Assembly: GCA_021786815.1 (NCBI GenBank) | Contig: JAJYMR010000243.1 | Coordinates: 1-11,165, forward strand | Direction of reading: 5' to 3' | DNA length: 11,165 bases | DNA from: Deltaproteobacteria bacterium | Lineage (GTDB): Bacteria > Desulfobacterota > Binatia > Binatales > Binataceae | In this document: positions 5,446 to 11,165 of the stretch, piece by piece | How the letters are laid out: every line of letters begins with the position of its first letter | Position numbering within the stretch: position 1 is the stretch's first letter | The notes under the pieces: generated by a model | Told to the model about the DNA's origin: nothing | Databases searched by the model: none | Seen by the model: only the letters and a program-made list of their open reading frames with translations | Program-made: the position numbers and the translations under genes

Positions 5446-6753
5446 GTGAAAAGGATTGCCAGCAAGCGCAAAGCCATGCCCAAACCCCGGCGCGTAAGCC
5501 GCGACTACGACGTCGCAAATCTCAAGCTCGCCGAGGACGGACGCAAGCGTATCGAATGGGCCGACGAGCAGATGCCCGTCCTAAGGCGCATCCGTGAGCG
5601 ATTCGCCAAGGAGCTGCCGCTCAAGGGACAGCGCCTCGGCGCGTGCCTGCATATCACCACCGAGACCGCCAACCTGCTCCGCGCACTCAAGGCGGGCGGC
5701 GCAGACGTATTCTGCTGCGCTTCCAACCCGCTTTCGACCCAGGACGATGTCGCGGCGGCACTGGTCGAAGAGTACGGAATCCCCGCCTACGCGATTCATG
5801 GCGAGGACCGCGACACCTATTACAGCCATCTGCGCGCCGTGCTCGAACGCCGGCCGACGATCACGATGGATGACGGCGCAGACCTGGTAAGCCTGCTCCA
5901 TACCGACTTCCGCGACCAGGCCGAGGAAGTCCGCGCAAGCATGGAGGAAACCACCACCGGCGTGATCCGGCTTCGCGCGATGGAGAAGGATCACGCGCTG
6001 AAGATTCCGGTGGTTGCGGTAAACGACGCCAAGACCAAGTCGCTGTTCGACAACCGTTACGGAACCGGACAGTCGACAGTAGAAGCCATCATCCGGGCGA
6101 CCGGCGTCTTGATGGCTGGCTCAACAGTCGTGGTTTCGGGCTACGGATGGTGCGGAAAGGGCGTCGCCGCGCGTGCGCATGGACTCGGCGCGCGTGTGAT
6201 CATCACCGAAGTCGATCCGATCCGCGCGCTGGAGGCCGCGATGGACGGCCATCAGGTGATGCGGATGGCGGACGCGGCCCGCGTGGGCGACATCTTTGTC
6301 ACCGTAACCGGAGACAGATCAGTCATCCGCGGCGAGCATATCCGGCTGATGAAGGACGGAGCGATCATCAGCAACTCCGGCCATTTCGACGTCGAAATCG
6401 AGCTGCCGGCACTGCGCAAGCTGGCGAAGAAGGTCGAAAAGGGACTTCGCGAGGTCGAATGCTTCCATCTCACCAACGGACGACGCGTTTACCTGCTTGG
6501 CCAGGGCCGGCTGGTGAACTTGGCCTGCGCCGGTGGTCATCCCGCCCAGGTGATGGACATGAGCTTCGCCACTCAGGCGCTAGCGGCGCGATGGGTCTCA
6601 AAGGAAACGTCGCTGCCGGTCAAGGTTCACACGGTTCCTGAGAAGATCGAGGACGAAGTGGCCAGCCTCAAGCTTGCCGCGATGGGAATCAGAATCGATA
6701 CGCTGAGTTCCGAGCAGAAGAAGTACCTGGAAAGCTGGCAATCCGGAACCTGA
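5446..6753 (+). CDS. ahcY: S-adenosylhomocysteine hydrolase (adenosylhomocysteinase), short archaeal-like form
   Basis: A 435-residue NAD-dependent cytoplasmic enzyme that splits S-adenosylhomocysteine into adenosine and homocysteine, relieving product inhibition of methyltransferases. Visible landmarks: HITTETA (69-75), MDDGAD (141-146), EETTTG (168-173), NDAKTKSLFDN with Lys198 and Asp202, the NAD-binding GYGWCGKG (232-239), GHFDVE with His313, and GRLVNLACAGGHP with His365. The protein ends in KKYLESWQSGT and lacks the longer tail with Lys and Tyr (as in PDHYRY) that in the common bacterial and eukaryotic enzyme reaches into the NAD site of the neighbouring subunit. The start is a GTG with GGAG 11 nt upstream; ATG 5476 is an alternative. 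A 6-bp hairpin (5402-5407 with 5419-5424) lies in the metK-ahcY gap. S-inosylhomocysteine as substrate is possible, since a related archaeal enzyme prefers it. Confidence 0.94.
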   Translation: MKRIASKRKAMPKPRRVSRDYDVANLKLAEDGRKRIEWADEQMPVLRRIRERFAKELPLKGQRLGACLHITTETANLLRALKAGGADVFCCASNPLSTQDDVAAALVEEYGIPAYAIHGEDRDTYYSHLRAVLERRPTITMDDGADLVSLLHTDFRDQAEEVRASMEETTTGVIRLRAMEKDHALKIPVVAVNDAKTKSLFDNRYGTGQSTVEAIIRATGVLMAGSTVVVSGYGWCGKGVAARAHGLGARVIITEVDPIRALEAAMDGHQVMRMADAARVGDIFVTVTGDRSVIRGEHIRLMKDGAIISNSGHFDVEIELPALRKLAKKVEKGLREVECFHLTNGRRVYLLGQGRLVNLACAGGHPAQVMDMSFATQALAARWVSKETSLPVKVHTVPEKIEDEVASLKLAAMGIRIDTLSSEQKKYLESWQSGT

Positions 6754-6786
6754 GGCGCCTTTACGATTGCGCGAAGGTGGATCCAG

Positions 6787-6828
6787 GCGGGGGTGCTCGT
6801 GGAAAAGGAGCACCCCCGCGTTATTTTA
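6787..6828 (+). terminator. Strong intrinsic terminator of metK-ahcY
   Basis: GCGGGGGTGCTC (6787-6798) and GAGCACCCCCGC (6808-6819) form a perfect 12-bp GC-rich stem with a 9-nt loop, followed after one G by TTATTTTA. It begins 34 nt past the ahcY stop. The minus strand has no comparable T tract after the stem, so it acts on the plus-strand transcript. Confidence 0.92.
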
Positions 6829-6860
6829 TGTCTCAAGGGCGCCGATGACGGCCTGTGGCT

Positions 6861-7565
6861 TCAGTCGAGCCGGACCGTCGAACGCCGGCGATAAAGCTCG
6901 CCGCATCCGAGGCATGCGATGATGAGCCCGATAGCGGCGAAAAAGCGCGGCGAGAGCGGATGCCATAGCGCGTCGCCCAGGAATGCGAACAGGATCGTCC
7001 CCGGTATCATCCCCAGCATCGAAGCCACGAAATAGTCACGGAACTCGATCGGTGAGGCGCCTGCGAGCAAGTTCAGCGCGTTGTACGGGATAACGGGTAC
7101 GATTCGCAGGTAAAGAATGATGTGAAAGCCGTTGCGCGCGATTCTGGCGAGCAGCTTTTCGAATCGCTCGCCGATGATCCGCTCGACGAAGCCTTTACCG
7201 AGAAGCCGTCCCGCGCCAAACGCGACGACCGCCCCGATGTCCGCGCCCAGAATCGAATAAACCGCGCCCCATAGCGACCCGAACGCAAGCCCGCCCGCGA
7301 TCGTCATCACCGCGCCCGGAACCAGGAAGGACGGTCCGACCGCGTACAGCATCACGAACATGGTCGGGCCCCATACGCCGCACGAAAGAACCTCGGCCTT
7401 TACCCGGGCCGGATCGCGAAACCATTCGGAATGCGCGTACAGCAGCCATCCGAAGACAAGCGCGAGCGCGGCGATTGCGCCCAGGCGCGCGATGTCGAGC
7501 CATCCGACACCCGCGCGCGGCGGTTTCTCACCGTCCGGTGTGCTTATCGGCTTAACCGCGGCCAT
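6861..7565 (-). CDS. TVP38/TMEM64 (DedA-like, SNARE-associated) family membrane protein
   Basis: An inner-membrane protein of 234 residues from ATG 7565. It has an N-terminal transmembrane helix (LGAIAALALVFGWLLYA). Next comes the family core: a PSFLVPGAVMTIAGGLAFG segment, then a hydrophobic region rich in Gly and Ala leading to GRLLGK. A second re-entrant-type segment (RIVPVIPYNALNLLAG), further helices (GMIPGTILFAFLGDAL) and a basic tail RRRSTVRLD follow. Related bacterial proteins of the DedA superfamily are linked to lipid carrier transport and membrane homeostasis; the specific substrate here is unknown. The frame is open up to an ATG at 7682, but that would overlap the divergent SDR gene and its promoter, and the extra codons show weaker GC-ending bias, so 7565 is preferred. 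No terminator is obvious after its stop, which faces the metK-ahcY terminator. Confidence 0.8.
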   Translation of the reverse strand: MAAVKPISTPDGEKPPRAGVGWLDIARLGAIAALALVFGWLLYAHSEWFRDPARVKAEVLSCGVWGPTMFVMLYAVGPSFLVPGAVMTIAGGLAFGSLWGAVYSILGADIGAVVAFGAGRLLGKGFVERIIGERFEKLLARIARNGFHIILYLRIVPVIPYNALNLLAGASPIEFRDYFVASMLGMIPGTILFAFLGDALWHPLSPRFFAAIGLIIACLGCGELYRRRSTVRLD

Positions 7566-7604
7566 CAGCTCGTCCCGCGACGCTCCCAACTGCTTGAGCT
7601 CCGT

Positions 7605-7633
7605 TTGTCGAATTTGCCAAAGGTTACTAAAGT
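7605..7633 (+). promoter_or_regulatory. Candidate promoter for the SDR gene
   Basis: TTGTCG (7605-7610) and TAAAGT (7628-7633) are 17 nt apart in a locally AT-richer stretch, each matching consensus at 4 of 6 positions. The start point would be near 7640, 34 nt before the ATG. It lies between the preferred starts of the divergent membrane-protein and SDR genes. Confidence 0.4.
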
Positions 7634-7673
7634 CGGCCCAAAGCGCCCTGGCCAGTCTTGAAAGGATTTTCTC

Positions 7674-8456
7674 ATGAACCAACTTGTCAAGAAAGTAGCG
7701 ATCATCACCGGCGGCGGATACGGAATCGGGAAAAAGATTGCGCTTCGTTACGGCGAGGCCGGCGCGAAGGTCGCAATCGCCGCGCGAAGCGTCGAACCGA
7801 TGCGCGAAACGTGCGCCGAATTGGAAAAAGCCGGTGCCGAGGCAATCTGGATTCAGGCCGACGTGTCGAAGGAAGCCGACTGCGCCCGGATGGTCGAGGA
7901 AACGATCAAGCGGTTCGGCCGAATCGACATCCTGGTCAACAACGCGGGAATCGCCGGCCCGACCAAGCGAATCACGGACATGGCGCTCGCCGAATGGCAG
8001 GAAGTGCTCGATATCGATCTGACCGGCGCATGGCTCGCCTCGCGCGCGGCTATCCCGCAGATGGACCGTCAGCGTTCGGGAAACATCCTGATGATATCGT
8101 CGGGCGCCGGACGGCGCGGCTATCCGCTGAGATCGCCCTATGCCGCGTCCAAGTGGGCGATGATCGGTCTTACGCAGACACTGGCGGGCGAATGGGGCGC
8201 GCGTGGAATCCGCGTCAACTGTATCTGCCCCGGCGCAATCGAGGGCGACCGTATCGAGCGCGTTATGCGCGCCCGCGCCGAGTCTCTCGGCCAGCCTTAC
8301 GAAGAGATCAAGCAGAACTTCTTATCTCAGGCGGCGCTGCACCGGATGGCGACCGAGGACGAAGTTGCGCGCGTCGCGCTTTTCCTGGTCTCGGAGGCAA
8401 GCTCGGGCGTAACCGGACAGACGATCAACGTCGACTGCGGCAGTATCATGAACTGA
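7674..8456 (+). CDS. Short-chain dehydrogenase/reductase (classical SDR, FabG-like)
   Basis: A 260-residue cytoplasmic NAD(P)-dependent oxidoreductase. It has the Rossmann motif TGGGYGIG (12-19), an ADVS segment (62-65), NNAG (89-92), the catalytic Ser in ISSGAG (141-146), and Tyr156/Lys160 in YAASK. CPGAIEGDR and VTGQTINVDCG near the C-terminus are typical of the classical family. These features make the enzyme active-site complete, but the substrate (a keto or hydroxy group on an unknown compound) cannot be read from sequence. The absence of neighbouring acyl carrier or fatty-acid synthesis genes argues against naming it FabG. AR at 37-38 after the second strand, rather than an acidic residue, hints at NADP preference. 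The ATG has GAAAGGA about 9 nt upstream. It stands alone, divergent from the membrane-protein gene. Confidence 0.9.
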   Translation: MNQLVKKVAIITGGGYGIGKKIALRYGEAGAKVAIAARSVEPMRETCAELEKAGAEAIWIQADVSKEADCARMVEETIKRFGRIDILVNNAGIAGPTKRITDMALAEWQEVLDIDLTGAWLASRAAIPQMDRQRSGNILMISSGAGRRGYPLRSPYAASKWAMIGLTQTLAGEWGARGIRVNCICPGAIEGDRIERVMRARAESLGQPYEEIKQNFLSQAALHRMATEDEVARVALFLVSEASSGVTGQTINVDCGSIMN

Positions 8457-8568
8457 GCAAGGGCTGCGCGGCGAGCCTCACGTCGGCTGCGGGCGCGAGG
8501 TCTCCAAGGGCTGCCAAATCGGCTCTTCGAGCGTGCTTTCTCTCGGCAAAAAGCGCAAGGCAACCTAA

Positions 8569-8603
8569 CCCTCGGTCCTTCCCTAAAGGGAAGGGAATCA
8601 GGG
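8569..8603. repeat. Palindromic hairpin with CCTTCCCTAAAGGGAAGG core
   Basis: CCTTCCCT (8577-8584) and AGGGAAGG (8587-8594) are perfectly complementary around AA. Outer CCCT (8569-8572) and AGGG (8600-8603) can add pairs. No T tract follows on either strand, so it looks like an intergenic palindromic repeat more than a terminator. Confidence 0.5.
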
Positions 8604-8690
8604 CAAAACGAAACAGGTTCGCCCTCATCGAGAAGCAGACCTCAGAAATTGGTTCCCCTTCTCTGGGGTCAGGTGCGATGTCTCGAGCCA

Positions 8691-8732
8691 AGATGTCTGC
8701 GCTGCGCGCCGGCGCAGACATCTCTTTTCTGA
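8691..8732 (+). terminator. Strong 12-bp hairpin with T-rich tail, probable SDR terminator
   Basis: AGATGTCTGCGC (8691-8702) and GCGCAGACATCT (8712-8723) pair perfectly around a 9-nt loop, followed by CTCTTTTCT. It sits 234 nt after the SDR stop, unusually far, leaving a long 3' UTR. A partial copy of the left arm (GATGTCT, 8678-8684) precedes it. The opposite strand has no T tract after the stem. Confidence 0.6.
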
Positions 8733-8735
8733 GCG

Positions 8736-8777
8736 CCCTCGCTTGGCGCTTCGTGTGCGACAGGCAACGGGCGAGGG
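8736..8777. repeat. Inverted repeat CCCTCGC/GCGAGGG
   Basis: CCCTCGC (8736-8742) and GCGAGGG (8771-8777) are perfect 7-bp arms 28 nt apart. The minus-strand text after the right arm (CCCGTTGCCTGTCGC) resembles CCCGTTGGCGACCGC inside the 363-441 element, suggesting a shared repeat family. Confidence 0.4.
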
Positions 8778-8778
8778 T

Positions 8779-8818
8779 AAGAAAAGGCGCAAGAGCGTTG
8801 GGCCGAAGCGACGCGCTC
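8779..8818 (-). terminator. Possible terminator of the rpoN-hpf-ptsN-rapZ unit
   Basis: On the minus strand GAGCG (8818-8814) pairs with CGCTC (8797-8793). The TTTT of a T-rich run follows about 7 nt later (complement of 8782-8785). It starts 6 nt after the rapZ stop. The stem is short and the T run is displaced, so this is a weak call. Confidence 0.3.
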
Positions 8819-8823
8819 CCCCG

Positions 8824-9723
8824 TCAGCGCGCGATGTCCTGGTCGCGGACTTCGGCGTCGAAGCCGCTTGCGGAAAGCCGCTCGCGAAGCGCGCGCGCCA
8901 AAACCGGCGAGCGATGGCATCCGCCGGTGCATCCCAAGCCGATTGTGAGATAGCTCTTGCCCTCGCGCCGATAAAGCGGAATCAGCATCTCAAGCAGCCG
9001 TCCGACCTCTTCGACAAAACGAACCGCGTCCGGCTGGTTCATCACGTACTCGTGCACGCGGCGGTCGAGCCCCGTGAGCGACCTCAACTCGGGCACGAAA
9101 AACGGATTCGGGATGAAACGCACGTCGAGCATCAGGTCGAGCCCGACCGGGATTCCGTACTTGTAGCCGAAGGAAACCAGCGATACGGCCATCCGCTCGC
9201 CCGCCGCCGCTCCCATCACCCATGCGGTGACGATCTCACGCAGTTCGTGGACCGTGGTCGCCGTGGTGTCGATTAGGCGGCTTGCGCGCTCGCGCATCTC
9301 GGCCAGCGCTTCGCGCTCCTGACGGATACTCTCGGCGACGCTGATGCCGCCGTGGCCCATCGGATGCGGCCGTCGCGTCTCCGAGTAGCGGCGCGCAAGC
9401 GCTTCGTCCGACGCGTCGAGAAAAAGGATCTCGGGCCTGATTCCCTCGCGCTCGAGTTCGGAGAAGATAGCCGGCCATTGGGGGAAGAACAGTTTTTCGC
9501 GCGGATCGATTCCAAGCGCCAGTCCCGCGAAATTCTTGCGGCTTTCGCCGACCAGCTTCACGACCGTGGGCGCAAGCCCCACCGGAAGATTGTCAACGCA
9601 GTAAAAACCCAGGTCCTCGAGCACCCGCATCGCGGACGCCCGTCCGGAGCCGGACGCCCCGGTCACGATTATCAAACGCGGCGCCGCCGTGGTGCCGCTT
9701 TGTCCGCCGCCGTTCGCCATCAT
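8824..9723 (-). CDS. rapZ: RapZ/YvcJ-family nucleotide-binding protein
   Basis: A 299-residue cytoplasmic protein. In E. coli RapZ is an RNase E adaptor controlling glucosamine-6-phosphate synthase through small RNAs. Here the family hallmarks are GFYCVDNLP (39-47), FLDASDEALARRYSETRRPHPM (101-122), SFGYKYG (184-190), the DVRFIPNPF segment (200-208) and GCTGGCHRS (264-272). The P-loop reads GASGSGRA (22-29): the Walker A Lys is Arg28 and the next Ser/Thr is Ala29. The small-RNA targets known in enterobacteria are not universal, so the role in this lineage is open. It is the last gene of the cluster, 45 nt after ptsN. The gene starts with two consecutive ATGs (9723 and 9720) and only a weak AGG upstream. 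Confidence 0.92.
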   Translation of the reverse strand: MMANGGGQSGTTAAPRLIIVTGASGSGRASAMRVLEDLGFYCVDNLPVGLAPTVVKLVGESRKNFAGLALGIDPREKLFFPQWPAIFSELEREGIRPEILFLDASDEALARRYSETRRPHPMGHGGISVAESIRQEREALAEMRERASRLIDTTATTVHELREIVTAWVMGAAAGERMAVSLVSFGYKYGIPVGLDLMLDVRFIPNPFFVPELRSLTGLDRRVHEYVMNQPDAVRFVEEVGRLLEMLIPLYRREGKSYLTIGLGCTGGCHRSPVLARALRERLSASGFDAEVRDQDIAR

Positions 9724-9768
9724 TCGAGACCTGACAGCACGGCAGGCACCGGTCGGCGCCGGCCGCGT

Positions 9769-10227
9769 TTAGAACCTCGAGTCCTCTTCCTTTATCAGGC
9801 GAAAAATCTCGTTCGCGTCGGCGGCGTCGAGCAGCTTTTGCCGGAATGAGGGTTCCTTGAAAAGCCGCGACACGCGCGCCAGGGCCCTGAGATGGAGCGT
9901 CGAATCTTCGGGTGCGACCAGAACGAAGAACAGATGGGTCGGGTTGCCGTCGAGCGATTCGAAATCGACTCCCTGGACATGGCGGCCGAAGGCGCCGACG
10001 ATCCGGTCAACTCGCGCGAGCTTTCCGTGAGGTATCGCGATACCGTCGCCGATTGCCGTGGAGCCCAATCTCTCGCGCTCGGTCAATACCGCCAGGAGTT
10101 CATCAACGGGTATCTGTGGATGCCGCGCCGAGAGGCCCTGCGCCAGCTCTTTCAAGACCGCAGGCTTGTTTTGCCCGGCAAGGTCCGGCATCACCATCTC
10201 GACGGACAGGAAATCGGTTATTTTCAT
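9769..10227 (-). CDS. ptsN: PTS EIIA-Ntr (nitrogen-regulatory IIA protein PtsN)
   Basis: A 152-residue single-domain cytoplasmic protein. IAIPHGK (63-69) holds the phosphorylatable His67, and the preceding ERERLGSTAIGDG and later DFESLDGNPTHLFFVLVAPED and HLRALARVSRLF follow the fructose/mannitol-IIA fold as in PtsN. Family knowledge: PtsN receives phosphate from NPr/HPr and regulates potassium transport, nitrogen and stress responses by binding partners, with no sugar permease attached. It lies between hpf and rapZ, the classic arrangement downstream of rpoN. The 160-nt gap to hpf is the largest in the cluster and could hold an extra promoter (a TTGACG is present on the minus strand), but no convincing -10 box was found. 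The Shine-Dalgarno sequence is weak. No gene for HPr kinase lies between ptsN and rapZ, unlike in some related clusters. Confidence 0.93.
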   Translation of the reverse strand: MKITDFLSVEMVMPDLAGQNKPAVLKELAQGLSARHPQIPVDELLAVLTERERLGSTAIGDGIAIPHGKLARVDRIVGAFGRHVQGVDFESLDGNPTHLFFVLVAPEDSTLHLRALARVSRLFKEPSFRQKLLDAADANEIFRLIKEEDSRF

Positions 10228-10387
10228 CGGTTATGGTTCCGAAGGAGTCGTAACCCTGTATGTTTCGCCAGCGCGCAGCCCGCGTCAACCGGCAGCAAGG
10301 CCGCAGGATTGCCGTGTCGCACGAACCGCACGGAAATGCAAAGCCCGCGAGCTGGAATTGCGACGGCGATAGCGAAGCTTTTACCGG

Positions 10388-10825
10388 CTAAACCGGCTCG
10401 GGCTCCTCTGCGGCGCCGGCGCCCAGGATTTCCGGGGCGGAACGAGCGCGGGTCTTTTTGGCCGCGAGCTTCTCGATGTGCTTCCTGAGCTGGTGGCCGA
10501 CCTTGTCGGCCAGAAGGTCGATCACGGCATAAAGGTCACGGTCCTCCTCGACCGCAGTGGCGGCGAGCCGGCCGGACTTGAACGTGACCTCTCCACAATG
10601 GCGGTACTTGTCAACGGACAGGATGAGATGGGCCTCGCCCGGGCGCTTGAGCGCCCTGGCAACGTGAGTGAATTTGCGCTCGGCGTACTGGCGCAGCGCG
10701 TCGGTGGGATCGACGTGGCGGAAGGTGACGTTGACCTTGAGCTCCCCCGCGGAATTGCGGGTGGCGCGCCTGGCCTTGCGCTCCAGGGCGCGGCTTCTTT
10801 TTCCCTTGCCCGGCGTGGTCGTCAT
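10388..10825 (-). CDS. hpf: Ribosome hibernation promoting factor (HPF/RaiA family, short form with basic N-terminus)
   Basis: A 145-residue protein that binds the 30S subunit near the decoding site and silences ribosomes in stationary phase. The S30AE core runs from about residue 29 (LKVNVTFRHVDPTDALRQYAE) to about 125 and includes AHLILSVDKYRHCGEVTFKSG and the terminal-helix region DLYAVIDLLADKVGHQLRKH. It is the short form: the C-terminal dimerisation domain of long HPF is missing, and a short Glu/Pro-rich tail follows. The N-terminus is extended by about 28 residues rich in Lys and Arg. That start is backed by GAGAGG 9 nt upstream, and no alternative ATG lies closer to the core. The gene follows rpoN by 27 nt, the standard neighbourhood of this factor. 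Confidence 0.9.
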   Translation of the reverse strand: MTTTPGKGKRSRALERKARRATRNSAGELKVNVTFRHVDPTDALRQYAERKFTHVARALKRPGEAHLILSVDKYRHCGEVTFKSGRLAATAVEEDRDLYAVIDLLADKVGHQLRKHIEKLAAKKTRARSAPEILGAGAAEEPEPV

Positions 10826-10852
10826 AATGCGTGACCTCTCATCGCGAACGCG

Positions 10853-11165
10853 CTAGCCGACCTGTTTGCGGCTCGCCGACGGCAGAATTCCCAATGCCTG
10901 CCGGTACTTCGCCACGGTGCGGCGCGCGATATTGATGCTCTCGCGCCGAAGCGTCTCCGCGATCGCCTGGTCGGAGAGCGGATTGTGCGGCTCCTCGCCA
11001 GCCACCAGCGTGCGGATTTTCTCCTTTACGGTTTCGGCGCTCACGTCCTCGCCCGTCGACGCCTTGACGCCGGAGGTGAAAAAGAACTTGAGCTCGAAAA
11101 TTCCCTGCGGAGTATGAGCGTACTTGTTGGCCGTGGCGCGGCTTATCGTCGATTCGTGCATGCCG
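10853..11165 (-). CDS. rpoN: RNA polymerase sigma-54 factor, C-terminal fragment (5' end outside window)
   Basis: The last ~103 codons of rpoN, entering from the right edge. GMHESTISRATANKY is the helix-turn-helix segment that contacts the -12 promoter element. ARRTVAKYR is the RpoN box that recognises the -24 element. The TAG stop is at 10855-10853. Sigma-54 needs AAA+ activators to open promoters and commonly controls nitrogen use, motility and stress genes. The core-binding and N-terminal activator regions lie outside the window. It heads the visible part of the rpoN-hpf-ptsN-rapZ unit. The ATG within GMHEST is internal. Confidence 0.96.
   Translation of the reverse strand, partial: GMHESTISRATANKYAHTPQGIFELKFFFTSGVKASTGEDVSAETVKEKIRTLVAGEEPHNPLSDQAIAETLRRESINIARRTVAKYRQALGILPSASRKQVG

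Larger units (their letters stand above)
8457..8823. other. 367-nt gene-free convergent spacer with several hairpins
   Basis: No credible gene lies between the SDR and rapZ stop codons. The stretch holds at least four stem-loops, listed separately where strong, plus a minor one (CCCC 8655-8658 with GGGG 8665-8668). Open frames running through it are extensions of shadow frames from the flanking genes. The content resembles the 299-500 spacer, with pyrimidine-rich CCCTC-type blocks and their complements. Confidence 0.6.

Noticed and set aside
6861..7682. Longer start (ATG 7682) for the membrane-protein gene
   Set aside because: It would overlap the start of the divergent SDR gene and cover its likely promoter and RBS. 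The extra codons show weak coding bias near the new start.
7658..8953. 431-codon plus-strand frame over the SDR gene and the following spacer
   Set aside because: It is another frame of the SDR gene run on through a hairpin-rich spacer into antisense rapZ. It is Arg/Ser-rich and without motifs.
10228..10387. Promoter for ptsN within the hpf-ptsN gap
   Set aside because: A TTGACG is present on the minus strand, but no acceptable -10 box lies at 16-18 nt. No sigma-54 site was convincing either.

Overview
The window is GC-rich (about 60-65% by eye) and densely coding, with bacterial gene organisation on both strands. A sigma-54/nitrogen-PTS cluster (rpoN-hpf-ptsN-rapZ), HemW and HPr point to a diderm, proteobacterium-like lineage. 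Two core enzymes are of the type common in archaea: a class I lysyl-tRNA synthetase and a short S-adenosylhomocysteine hydrolase without the usual C-terminal extension. This mix suggests a deltaproteobacterium-like or related uncultured phylum. That placement is an inference; no rRNA or tRNA gene was seen. There is no prophage, transposase, CRISPR array or obvious defence gene.

Layout. (1) 2-298 (+) is the 3' end of hemW, convergent with the next pair; 299-500 between them is full of hairpins. (2) 2344-501 (-) is a two-gene unit, a small zinc-ribbon protein translationally coupled (TGATG) to class I lysS. (3) From an AT-rich divergent spacer (2345-2543), a DHH/DHHA1 phosphoesterase (2544-3587) and an HPr gene (3655-3936) run on the + strand. 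(4) metK-ahcY (4216-6753, +) is an SAM synthesis and SAH recycling pair. Its leader has a sigma-70-like promoter with a palindrome between the -35 and -10 boxes, an intrinsic-terminator-like hairpin just after the predicted start point, and a second strong hairpin before the metK RBS. A textbook terminator closes the pair at 6787-6828. (5) A TVP38/TMEM64-type membrane protein (-) and an SDR oxidoreductase (+) are divergent at 7565/7674. (6) 8457-8823 has no gene and holds several hairpins. (7) 11165-8824 (-) is rpoN (C-terminus only), hpf, ptsN and rapZ.

How the genes connect. MetK makes SAM, methyltransferases turn it into SAH, and AhcY hydrolyses SAH to adenosine and homocysteine; HemW and many methyltransferases use SAM. 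HPr and EIIA-Ntr (PtsN) are partners in the regulatory nitrogen PTS, and RapZ and HPF are its common genomic neighbours. EI-Ntr and HPr kinase are not in the window.

Most core genes here are ordinary. The parts most worth a second look are the structured metK leader, the zinc-ribbon/LysRS coupling, the altered motifs in RapZ and the DHH protein, and the inverted-repeat elements between convergent genes.
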